Shown here: one piece after another, positions 1-6,126 of the stretch
Position numbering within the stretch: position 1 is the stretch's first letter
Layout: each line of letters begins with the position of its first letter
Assembly: GCF_938045625.1 (NCBI RefSeq)
Contig: NZ_CALIAV010000087.1
Span: forward strand, 1 to 6,228
Direction: 5' to 3'
Origin: an uncultured Campylobacter sp.
GTDB lineage: Bacteria; Campylobacterota; Campylobacteria; Campylobacterales; Campylobacteraceae
DNA: 6,228 nt
Made by a program: the position numbers and the translations under genes
Notes under the pieces: generated by a model
What the model saw: the letters and a program-made list of their open reading frames with translations, nothing else
Told to the model about the DNA's origin: nothing
Databases searched by the model: none

Positions 1-250
1 TTACGGAGTTACCGCCGACGCGTCCCATCTTTTCTAGGATTAGGACTTTATTGCCCTTTTCGGCTGCGGTGATACCAGCTGCAAGTCCTGCAAAACCAGA
101 GCCCACGATAACTACGTCCCACTCCTCGTCAAATTTGACGTCTTTAGCGTTAACCGCAGCTTGAGCATTTACTCCGCCTAGAGCCAAAGCTCCGGCACCT
201 ACCATACTTAACTTAACAAAATCTCTTCTTGAAACGTTTGAGTTTTTCAT
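1..250 (-). CDS. Tat-exported FAD flavoprotein, flavocytochrome c / fumarate reductase family (N-terminal 83 codons; C-terminal part outside window)
   Basis: Only the first 83 residues lie in the window. They begin with a twin-arginine signal: SRRDFVK at residues 7-13, a hydrophobic stretch rich in Ala/Gly/Leu at about 14-27, and a plausible AQA cleavage site at 29-31. A Rossmann FAD-binding fold follows: VVIVGSGFAGLAAG at residues 46-59 carries the GxGxxG dinucleotide motif, E73 closes the second strand (LILEK), and GGNS at 79-82 matches the family pattern after it. Members of this FAD_binding_2 family reduce fumarate or related unsaturated acids in the periplasm, taking electrons from a cytochrome c. 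No CxxCH heme motif is seen here, so a separate cytochrome subunit is likely (inference). The ATG at 250-248 is chosen because AAGGAG lies 5 bases upstream and the Tat motif sits at the expected distance. The substrate cannot be decided, since the catalytic half is missing; fumarate, urocanate and methacrylate reductases look alike here. Confidence 0.85.
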   Translation of the reverse strand, partial: MKNSNVSRRDFVKLSMVGAGALALGGVNAQAAVNAKDVKFDEEWDVVIVGSGFAGLAAGITAAEKGNKVLILEKMGRVGGNSV

Positions 251-255
251 AGCTT

Positions 256-261
256 CTCCTT
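256..261 (-). promoter_or_regulatory. Ribosome binding site of the flavoprotein gene
   Basis: On the minus strand AAGGAG lies 5 bases before the ATG at 250. It is a near-full Shine-Dalgarno match in an AT-rich leader and fixes the start codon. Confidence 0.85.
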
Positions 262-329
262 AAATTTACTTAGCTATTACCTGTAAATCTTTAATTTACG
301 ACTCTACTCTAAATACCTTTATTACTATT

Positions 330-345
330 GGCGTCTTTAGGCGTC
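330..345. repeat. 10-bp-phased direct repeat GGCGTC-TTTA-GGCGTC in the flavoprotein leader
   Basis: Two identical GGCGTC hexamers at 330-335 and 340-345 are separated by TTTA, so they repeat at exactly one helical turn. They stand out as GC-rich inside an AT-rich leader. They lie about 26-41 bases downstream of the start site predicted from the TATAAT at 378-383. Tandem hexamers at 10-11 bp spacing are typical of sites bound by OmpR/PhoB-type response regulators, so this could be an operator for the flavoprotein gene. No regulator is visible in the window, and the role is inference. Confidence 0.4.
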
Positions 346-377
346 CTCCTTAGATTAAATTTATTTTAGCTAGTGTT

Positions 378-383
378 ATTATA
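378..383 (-). promoter_or_regulatory. Predicted sigma-70 -10 box for the flavoprotein gene
   Basis: A perfect TATAAT on the minus strand lies about 120 bases upstream of the flavoprotein ATG. No convincing -35 box is found at 16-18 bases, which is normal for Campylobacter promoters; the upstream DNA is AT-rich instead. The predicted start is near 371, giving a leader of about 120 bases that contains the GGCGTC repeat. Because a strong terminator separates this gene from the S-layer gene, its own promoter is expected. A start site nearer the gene cannot be excluded. Confidence 0.6.
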
Positions 384-479
384 GGACTTAACTTTAAAGA
401 ATAAGCTTAAATGAATGTGTAATTTGGAATTTATTTGTAATATTTAAAGATTTATTTAGCCTAAAAACGTGACTATATC

Positions 480-545
480 GGGGTAGGGATGGAATGAAAA
501 TAAAGTCAAATTTGGTGTGGTTGGGTTTGGGCGGATTAAGGGCTA
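480..545. other. G-rich, C-poor patch in the intergenic spacer
   Basis: The plus strand has G-runs at 480-483, 486-488, 491-492, 514-515, 519-520, 523-525, 529-531 and 533-534. By hand count 481-550 contains 26 G but only 3 C. It lies between the S-layer terminator and the flavoprotein promoter, and codes for nothing credible. The cluster at 514-534 could form a two-tier G-quadruplex on the plus strand. The rest of the 251-589 spacer is plain AT-rich sequence apart from the promoter and repeat listed separately. Confidence 0.4.
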
Positions 546-589
546 TAAAATAAAAAACTACTAAAAATAATACGAAGATAAAGTCAGAT

Positions 590-617
590 AAAAAATCAGG
601 CGGCATAAGCCGCCTGA
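590..617 (-). terminator. Rho-independent terminator of the S-layer gene
   Basis: Read on the minus strand, the transcript has a perfect 9-bp stem TCAGGCGGC / GCCGCCTGA (617-609 and 604-596) with a four-base loop TTAT, followed directly by six T residues (595-590). The stem begins 7 bases after the TAA stop of the S-layer gene. The structure is oriented for that gene only, because the plus strand lacks a T-run after the stem. It should uncouple the very active S-layer gene from the flavoprotein gene downstream. Confidence 0.95.
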
Positions 618-624
618 GAGAAGA

Positions 625-3600
625 TTAAGCCTGATCGAGACTATCGATAGTGATAGTACCTTTTTCAGGATCAACGGTGTATTTTAGGTTTTCTAGGTTT
701 ACACCGGCAAGTCTTACGATAGTGTCTTCAGTACCTATCGAATTGGTAGTACCTGCAGCTACAGCTTTTTTATCATAAACTAGGTATGTATCGCCCTTCC
801 AAGAGAACGCATATAGTCTATCGTTGTGAGCGTCGTAATATCCGTTATCGCCGCCACCCCAGTTGATGTGTCTTACGTAGCCGCTTATAGTTTGACCCCA
901 CGTAGTAGCGCCGTCTGCATCGCTATAGTAAGTCGCGCTAAATCTAAGGCCGTCGTCTCTAACTTGAGTAGTATCATTCCATAGTCTATTGTGAGCTATG
1001 GCGTGATTTACAGCTTGGACTAGGGTATCTAGGCCGGCAACCGTACTCAAATCGGTAAGTTTAGAGTTTACGGTTAGTTTTACGATATTGTGCGCATCGT
1101 ATAGAGACTTATCGCTACTGTTGATATTGCCTATATACTTATCGCTTGTATTAGACGTCTCTATGACGACGGCTTTTCTTAGGTTTGTAGCAGTAGGTGC
1201 CGTTGCGTTAGGTCCTATTTGTCCCGCTACGCCTGAGCCTTGTATGATTACGTTGCCGTGGGCCGAGATAGGCGTACCGCCAAGAACCGCGCCGGCAGTA
1301 CCGTGAACACCGTGAGCATCGGTGTATTCGTTAGAATATAGCACGCCGTTCACGATAGTGTGTTGGTTTTGCCCTGTGCCAAGCTCGTAAAATTTACCGT
1401 CTGTATTTAAACGCCAAGTGGCTGCAGGTACCGAAGCAGTAGGGTCGGACGCAATGTTGCCAGTATGGTTATGATACTGAGCCGTAGTGCCATCGACTTT
1501 CGTAACGGTCCAATCAACCCATGTTGTGCCGGTTGGAGGAGTACCGCTAGAGTGACCTGAGATCCAATTGCTCGGAACACTATTATAGCTAACGCCCGTT
1601 AAACTTACGCCAGTGCTCTTAGTAGTAGACAAGTCAGCCGTAATAGGAGCGGAACCAGTCTCTACAAACGGTTTTGTAGCGCCGTTTAGGAATGTTTCAG
1701 TAGCATACTGACCGTCCGCATTTTTTCCGCCCACGGAGATATTTTGGCTACCGCTCGCTACGATAGTTTTGTCATTTGTAGCGGCACCTGTCTGCCATGC
1801 GAGGTCGCCGTATTTAGCAGTATACTCATATCTGTCACCGCCGGCATGACCGTCTGTACCGGATTGAGATACTACGCCCTTTTCTACGCCAGGGAGTATA
1901 GTAGGTTTAGTGTTTGTAGAGTATTCATAACCGGTTACTTTACTACTTGGAGGGGTTGTAGACGTATCGTTTTGTCCGTTTACGGTACTACCGGTGATAT
2001 CTACAGGTTTATCGTAGACAGGAGTTACATGTTGGACGTCTTTAGCTAGTTTGTTATTAGCAACCTCGGTATGGAAATATCTACCGTTTGTAGCCGGGTT
2101 ATTGTCGCCTGTAGTTCCAGGGTGGTTATAGTCATAGAATTTTACCTTGATATCCGTGGCGTTTCTAGTATGGAACTGCGAATTTGTATAAACAGCATCT
2201 TTGTTGTCGCCGGTAGGGTCTTTAGGATCATAGCCGTGCGCAAACCAGTCGGCGAGTTTGATTCTATCGCCAGCCTCGATATTTTTGATAGTTACGATTT
2301 TACTTACGCTAGCATCGGTTTTAGCTCTACTTACGTCAAATAGATCGCGTCCTTTGCCGCCGTCGATGATGATCTCGGTGTTTGTGGCCAAAGTACCTAC
2401 ATGGATGATGTCGTCTCCGTCGCCTAGATCTACGTTTAGCTTACCGGTACCGTTATTTGTAGCCATATCGTTAGCTAGCAATACCACGTCGTTACCTTGA
2501 GTACCCTTGATCTCTTTAAGTTTCTCGTGAGCATTTGCACCTAGGTCACTCTTTTCTCTTACTAGTTCAGTAGACGGTCTTGTTAAGTTTGTAGTTGTTC
2601 CGTCGACATTTTTATGACTCCACTTGGTACCGTTGAAAGTAGGCGCATCGTTACCGGTAACGCCGGTTCTAGGACCAAAATCAGGTAATGTTGAAGTAGC
2701 CTTAAAGTTAGCTGTAGACGCGGTGCCGTAGTTGTCTGAAAGAGGATTTTTTAGGTTTGAGTTGCCTGCGTTGCCGAAACCTTGATTTGCCTCTCTATTG
2801 TGCCAGCTGCTATAACCTGAATTAGTAGATCCGCTATGGCTCGTCGTATCCGTGCTATAAGGAACGGTAGATAGATTTACCCACGAAGTAGATCCTGCTT
2901 TTACTTCGCTTAGATCGATAGTCTCTAGCTTTGAAGTAGTCGCAGCGTTAAATTTAGGATTTACTATAAGGTTTATGTTTTCGCCCTTAGCGACAAATTT
3001 TTTAAGGTCGTTAGGAGAAGCCGTACCGTCATCAAATTTGACGTATACGTCGGTTTTTTCGCCGGTCTGGACGCCGCTTACGTTAAGGTTTACGACATCT
3101 TGCTTATCTCCAGGATTTGTTCCGGTTCTAGCTCCGCCGAAATTTACTTTAATCGCATTTGGAGTTGAGCCTTGACCGGTATTCCATCTATCGCTAGCTA
3201 GTCCGGTGTCTATTTCAGGGCTATAATACGTAGGCCTAGTAAATACAGCTCCTTTGAAATTAACATTTTGTCCAAACAGCTCGCCTATGTTATATGAGCC
3301 TGCCATTTGAGACATATCTATCGTGTTGTTTATGGTTTTGTCGTTACCGACTTTACCTACCGAATTCGCATACGAAGATGAGCTAGTATACTGTCCACCG
3401 CCGCTTGCTATGCTAACGTTACCTCTTGCATTACCAGGATTGATCTCTATATCTCTCGCGGCTATATTACCTATCAAAAGATTATTGATGTTGTTACCAT
3501 TCACGCTAAACGTACCCTCAGTAACGATAGAGTTATCGGCTGTTGCGTACGGGAAGTTCCAAGTCGTAAGGGTAGAATCAAAATAGCCCTTCATCGTAGA

Positions 3601-6057
3601 GCCGGTAGTCGGGTTGTTTGCGGCAGTAGTTATGTTGTTTATGGCGTTTACCATCTCGACATTACCGCCGATGTCATTCAAGGTTACAGAAATAGAACCT
3701 TTTGTAAATACGCCTTTGCTCGCCTTAAATGAATTTAAGTGCTCAGCAGTGATGGCAATAGACTGAGTAGCGTCAGCTGTGCCTGCACCCGCGCCACTAC
3801 CTTTACCGATCACGTTATCTACAAAATAAACATTACCGGTTTTGATATTATTTGAAGCAAGACCTCTAGCGTTGATCTGCTCGATGTCATTAAACTCTCT
3901 AGTACCGTAAGCGTCAAAGTTGTCATCGGTATTAATGTTGAAAGCCTTTAGCTTCTCAAAGAAAGTAGCATCCAGGTTACTTAGAATGCTTGACTTTGAA
4001 TTTACGGTCAACTTCTCAAGGGTTTTTGGAGGCAACGGAATAGTAGAAGATAGATCATGAACCGCTATGTTTGTAAGGCTCATGCCCGTAATATTAGGTA
4101 CGCTATTGCCATATGTACCGATAGAGTTGAAATTTACGGTTATATCTTTAGCTTTTGGAGCTATGATGCCTATACCTTCGTTTGCATGCATTTTGTTACC
4201 GTCTACCCAAGCAGCGGTAGCGCCGGCTCCGCCGATCTTTTGAGCATATACGTTTTTATCTACGTTTACGGTTACTCTTTCGCTCTCGTCAGCAGCTACA
4301 TAAGCTGTAACCTGGCTGCGTAGTCCAGGAGTAACAGCATTTATTATAGCATTGCCGTTAACGTCTTGAGGATCGATTGTGTTTGTTATATTGATCTCTT
4401 GTAAATAACCGTTTTTAAACTCGACTCTACCGTAAGGGCCGGAAGCTACATCGGTATTTTCCGGATCAGGCTTGTCTACCGTAACGCTTTTTATAGTAGA
4501 GTTTGTAACTACTAGGTTGCTCTTTGTTTTTGTGGTGTTAAGAGCTGTTACGTCTGAGCCAGCAAAATCTATACTTGCAGTATCATTTGCCGTACCGGTG
4601 TCTACTTTTTGTATATTTACCTTTTCTATGTTGTTTACGGTAAATTTGTTCTCTTTTGCTTTTAATCTTTCGATATTTAGCGTATCTTTACCAGCACCGC
4701 CGTCTATATCGAAATTTGTTTTATTTGTAGCATCTACATCTTTAAAGTCAAGTTTTATAGTGTCATTACCGCTACCGCCTTTTATAACATTTGTGGCACC
4801 GATAGGGGTGTGTTGACTAGGGTTAAACTCATACTCTAGATTGTGAGTAAATGCAGAAGCATCGACCTTTTCTAAGCGATCGCTTTCCACCATAAGCTTA
4901 ACATCGGTAGTACCTTTGACGGATATTGTTTTATAGTGGTTTGTGTTATCACCTGATTTTATAAATACGGTGCTTTTCTCGCCTTTTGTGGTTATGTTTA
5001 AATTTTCGATATTTGGGATATCTATGCCCGTGCCATCTACGCCAACCACGTTATCTATAGCTTTTTTATGCAAATTTACATTATCTAATGTCAAATTTTG
5101 CGTATCATTTGTGCCAGCGATAGTTCCGGTGTTATAATTTAATTTAAACGACTCCGTACTGCTTTTTAGATTTTCAATGGTTAAATCGACTAAATTGTGA
5201 GGATTTATGAAATTTATACCATTTTCACTATCTAAGCTTACCTTCTTAAGACCCTCAATATCTCGTGCATTAAAGGTTTTTTTAGTTGTAGCAGTGCTTG
5301 TCAAATTTAAATTATCGATGTTTTTGATAAAACCGGTAGTCATACCATTAAAATTATCTTTTACGGTAACATTTAAAGTATTTTCACCTGTTCCGCCATC
5401 GATTTTATCAGTAGGTTTGAGAGTGTTTGTAGCAACAAACGAATCTGCAACCGCGTTAAAAATATCTTGTCCAACTCCACCGGTAAGATCATTTGGTTCA
5501 GTGGTAAGAGTATGAACCGTAGAAGCAGCAAGGGCATCTATTTTTGCTTTTTGCTCTTCAAAATTGGTATCAGTTGTAGTTTTTATAATTTCCTGAAACG
5601 GTTTATAATCATAACTTCCAGAAACACTTGTTTCTATGTTAGCGATTTTTTCAGCCATATAAGCTGAAATAGCCGTCTTGTTTTCGAAAATTTTAGCTGC
5701 AACCGGATCTGCCGCTTTTGCTTCTGCAGACTGAGCTACTTCAAATAGTTTCACAAGAGTCTCGCCTCTTGAATGACCTAGCTGAAGGTGCTTAACCCAT
5801 GCGTTAATACCATCAGGATCTTTTGTGTAATCTTTACCAAGAATGTTTTTATAGATAAGCTCTATATAGTCTTTATCTTGGTCTATTCTGCCGCCATAGT
5901 ACTCTATAGCTGCCGGGGATTCTAGCATTAATTGGGCTATCTCGGCCTGTGTTTTGTTGTGGCCGAAATTAATCCATGCCTTGAATCCAGCGCCTTCGGG
6001 GGCTCTGTTAAATAACGCCACATAAAGCTGCGCAACCTCTGCTTGTGTTACTGCCAT
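625..6057 (-). CDS. S-layer-RTX protein, 1810 aa, DUF4214-type N-terminus, type I secreted
   Basis: The product is a predicted surface-layer protein that assembles on the outside of the outer membrane. Residues 1-130 hold two DUF4214-like units (about 5-56 and 64-115). In the C. fetus SapA family the conserved N-terminus anchors the lattice to lipopolysaccharide; I infer a similar role here. Residues 190-480 carry calcium-binding RTX-type turns among beta-rich repeats with the strand motif NI(D/E)xLN. Residues 480-1060 are Thr/Asn/Gly/Asp-rich beta sequence. A second RTX cluster lies at 1183-1241, a Trp/His/Tyr-rich region at about 1370-1610, and a terminal domain at about 1640-1810 that should hold the secretion signal. 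There is no Sec signal peptide and no cysteine in 1810 residues, both usual for this class. The ATG at 6057 has AAGGAG 6 bases upstream, and the gene has its own promoter and terminator. From memory, characterised homologues are shorter: SapA roughly 930-1400 aa, and the C. rectus protein about 1360. The exporter (SapDEF-like) is not in the window. Confidence 0.92.
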   Translation of the reverse strand: MAVTQAEVAQLYVALFNRAPEGAGFKAWINFGHNKTQAEIAQLMLESPAAIEYYGGRIDQDKDYIELIYKNILGKDYTKDPDGINAWVKHLQLGHSRGETLVKLFEVAQSAEAKAADPVAAKIFENKTAISAYMAEKIANIETSVSGSYDYKPFQEIIKTTTDTNFEEQKAKIDALAASTVHTLTTEPNDLTGGVGQDIFNAVADSFVATNTLKPTDKIDGGTGENTLNVTVKDNFNGMTTGFIKNIDNLNLTSTATTKKTFNARDIEGLKKVSLDSENGINFINPHNLVDLTIENLKSSTESFKLNYNTGTIAGTNDTQNLTLDNVNLHKKAIDNVVGVDGTGIDIPNIENLNITTKGEKSTVFIKSGDNTNHYKTISVKGTTDVKLMVESDRLEKVDASAFTHNLEYEFNPSQHTPIGATNVIKGGSGNDTIKLDFKDVDATNKTNFDIDGGAGKDTLNIERLKAKENKFTVNNIEKVNIQKVDTGTANDTASIDFAGSDVTALNTTKTKSNLVVTNSTIKSVTVDKPDPENTDVASGPYGRVEFKNGYLQEINITNTIDPQDVNGNAIINAVTPGLRSQVTAYVAADESERVTVNVDKNVYAQKIGGAGATAAWVDGNKMHANEGIGIIAPKAKDITVNFNSIGTYGNSVPNITGMSLTNIAVHDLSSTIPLPPKTLEKLTVNSKSSILSNLDATFFEKLKAFNINTDDNFDAYGTREFNDIEQINARGLASNNIKTGNVYFVDNVIGKGSGAGAGTADATQSIAITAEHLNSFKASKGVFTKGSISVTLNDIGGNVEMVNAINNITTAANNPTTGSTMKGYFDSTLTTWNFPYATADNSIVTEGTFSVNGNNINNLLIGNIAARDIEINPGNARGNVSIASGGGQYTSSSSYANSVGKVGNDKTINNTIDMSQMAGSYNIGELFGQNVNFKGAVFTRPTYYSPEIDTGLASDRWNTGQGSTPNAIKVNFGGARTGTNPGDKQDVVNLNVSGVQTGEKTDVYVKFDDGTASPNDLKKFVAKGENINLIVNPKFNAATTSKLETIDLSEVKAGSTSWVNLSTVPYSTDTTSHSGSTNSGYSSWHNREANQGFGNAGNSNLKNPLSDNYGTASTANFKATSTLPDFGPRTGVTGNDAPTFNGTKWSHKNVDGTTTNLTRPSTELVREKSDLGANAHEKLKEIKGTQGNDVVLLANDMATNNGTGKLNVDLGDGDDIIHVGTLATNTEIIIDGGKGRDLFDVSRAKTDASVSKIVTIKNIEAGDRIKLADWFAHGYDPKDPTGDNKDAVYTNSQFHTRNATDIKVKFYDYNHPGTTGDNNPATNGRYFHTEVANNKLAKDVQHVTPVYDKPVDITGSTVNGQNDTSTTPPSSKVTGYEYSTNTKPTILPGVEKGVVSQSGTDGHAGGDRYEYTAKYGDLAWQTGAATNDKTIVASGSQNISVGGKNADGQYATETFLNGATKPFVETGSAPITADLSTTKSTGVSLTGVSYNSVPSNWISGHSSGTPPTGTTWVDWTVTKVDGTTAQYHNHTGNIASDPTASVPAATWRLNTDGKFYELGTGQNQHTIVNGVLYSNEYTDAHGVHGTAGAVLGGTPISAHGNVIIQGSGVAGQIGPNATAPTATNLRKAVVIETSNTSDKYIGNINSSDKSLYDAHNIVKLTVNSKLTDLSTVAGLDTLVQAVNHAIAHNRLWNDTTQVRDDGLRFSATYYSDADGATTWGQTISGYVRHINWGGGDNGYYDAHNDRLYAFSWKGDTYLVYDKKAVAAGTTNSIGTEDTIVRLAGVNLENLKYTVDPEKGTITIDSLDQA
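628..957 (-). other. C-terminal domain with predicted type I secretion signal (residues 1701-1810)
   Basis: Type I substrates carry an uncleaved signal in roughly the last 50-100 residues. The end of this protein fits: an aromatic Gly/Asp-rich stretch with W1720, W1733 and W1753 leads to DTYLVYDKK (1756-1764). An amphipathic strand, DTIVRLAGVNLENL (1778-1791), follows, and the chain closes with TITIDSLDQA. The pattern of a hydrophobic LxGVxLxxL strand close to the end recurs in RTX surface proteins. The exact signal boundaries cannot be read from sequence. Confidence 0.6.
1228..1950 (-). other. Trp/His/Tyr-rich region of the S-layer protein (residues about 1370-1610)
   Basis: This stretch lacks RTX turns and the NI(D/E)xLN strand motif, and differs from the N-terminal half in composition. 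It has five Trp (1421, 1498, 1513, 1516, 1548), whereas residues 88-616 have none. It has at least eight His, including YHNHTG (1528-1533) and AHGVHG (1581-1586), and Pro/Thr-rich links such as SGTPPTGTT. It lies between the second RTX cluster and the terminal domain. I infer an exposed module of the lattice subunit; no known domain is recognised. Confidence 0.4.
2335..2511 (-). repeat. Second RTX calcium-binding cluster (residues 1183-1241)
   Basis: Three GGxGxDxUx-type turns are visible: IKGTQGNDVVLL (1183-1194), VDLGDGDDIIHV (1209-1220) and IDGGKGRDLFDV (1231-1242). The Gly/Asp spacing matches calcium-binding beta-roll repeats of RTX proteins, although the copies are separated rather than tandem. 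They are followed by VTIKNIEAGDRIKLADWF, a transition often seen after beta-rolls. Calcium-driven folding after export is established for the family and inferred here. Confidence 0.75.
4675..4788 (-). repeat. First RTX calcium-binding cluster (residues 424-461)
   Basis: Two good matches to the RTX turn, IKGGSGNDTIKL (425-436) and IDGGAGKDTLNI (451-462), are spaced 26 residues apart. They follow the strand EKVDASAF (396-403), a motif common in S-layer and RTX surface proteins. Confidence 0.75.
5371..5490 (-). repeat. Degenerate RTX-like pair at the end of the N-terminal domain (residues 190-229)
   Basis: LTGGVGQDIFNAV (191-203) and IDGGTGENTLNV (219-230) resemble RTX turns; in the second the key Asp is replaced by Asn after Glu. 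They mark the change from the helical DUF4214 region to the beta-rich body of the protein. Confidence 0.6.
5668..6057 (-). other. DUF4214-type N-terminal domain of the S-layer protein (residues 1-130)
   Basis: Two helical units are related to each other. VAQLYVALFNRAPEGAGFKAW (from 8) continues to the LMLESPAA helix, and YIELIYKNILGK with DPDGINAWV (64-88) continues to the LVKLFEVAQS helix. The pattern 'LYxxxFxRxPxxxGxxxW' defines DUF4214. This family is common at the N-terminus of S-layer and other RTX exoproteins of Campylobacter. Its W28 and W87 are the only Trp in the first 616 residues. Confidence 0.8.
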
Positions 6058-6063
6058 TAAGGA

Positions 6064-6069
6064 CTCCTT
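6064..6069 (-). promoter_or_regulatory. Ribosome binding site of the S-layer gene
   Basis: The minus strand reads AAGGAG six bases before the ATG at 6057 (within AAAGGAGT, 6070-6063). It is a strong Shine-Dalgarno for a protein expected to be among the most abundant in the cell. Confidence 0.9.
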
Positions 6070-6086
6070 TAAAGTTACTTGATGTT

Positions 6087-6111
6087 TAGTGTTCTATTTT
6101 ACAGAATACTA
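6087..6111 (-). promoter_or_regulatory. Stem-loop at the predicted 5' end of the S-layer mRNA
   Basis: On the minus strand TAGT-A-TTCT (6111-6103) pairs with AGAA-C-ACTA (6095-6087) around a seven-base loop, with one A/C mismatch inside an 8-bp stem. The transcription start predicted from the -10 box is near 6111, so the mRNA would begin with this structure. A 5'-terminal stem is a known way to lengthen mRNA life for abundant surface proteins. The stem is AU-rich and of moderate strength, so the role is inference. Confidence 0.4.
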
Positions 6112-6117
6112 TCGCCA

Positions 6118-6126
6118 ATTATACCA
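6118..6126 (-). promoter_or_regulatory. Extended -10 promoter of the S-layer gene
   Basis: The minus strand reads TGGTATAAT (6126-6118), a perfect TATAAT with an upstream TGn extension. No good -35 hexamer is present at the usual distance; the DNA there reads CCTCCTTTTTT. The predicted start near 6111 gives a leader of about 54 bases before the ATG. The rest of 6127-6228 is AT-rich and shows no gene; three phased TGATT copies lie at 6151-6178. Confidence 0.7.

Noticed and set aside
283..299. Inverted repeat GTAAAT-N5-ATTTAC before the flavoprotein gene
   Set aside because: The 6-bp AT-rich arms are expected by chance in this composition; too weak for a terminator or a defined operator.
394..606. 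70-codon minus-strand open frame rich in Phe, Ile and Leu after the S-layer gene
   Set aside because: Its ATG lies in the loop of the S-layer terminator, it has no Shine-Dalgarno, it crosses the G-rich patch and the flavoprotein promoter is close to its end; the hydrophobic residues follow from AT-rich sequence.
1088..5667. Several plus-strand open frames of 64-114 codons opposite the S-layer gene
   Set aside because: They are antisense shadows of a continuous 1810-codon gene with clear domain content, and their translations (for example Ser/Val/Leu-rich runs opposite Thr/Asn/Gly codons) resemble no family.
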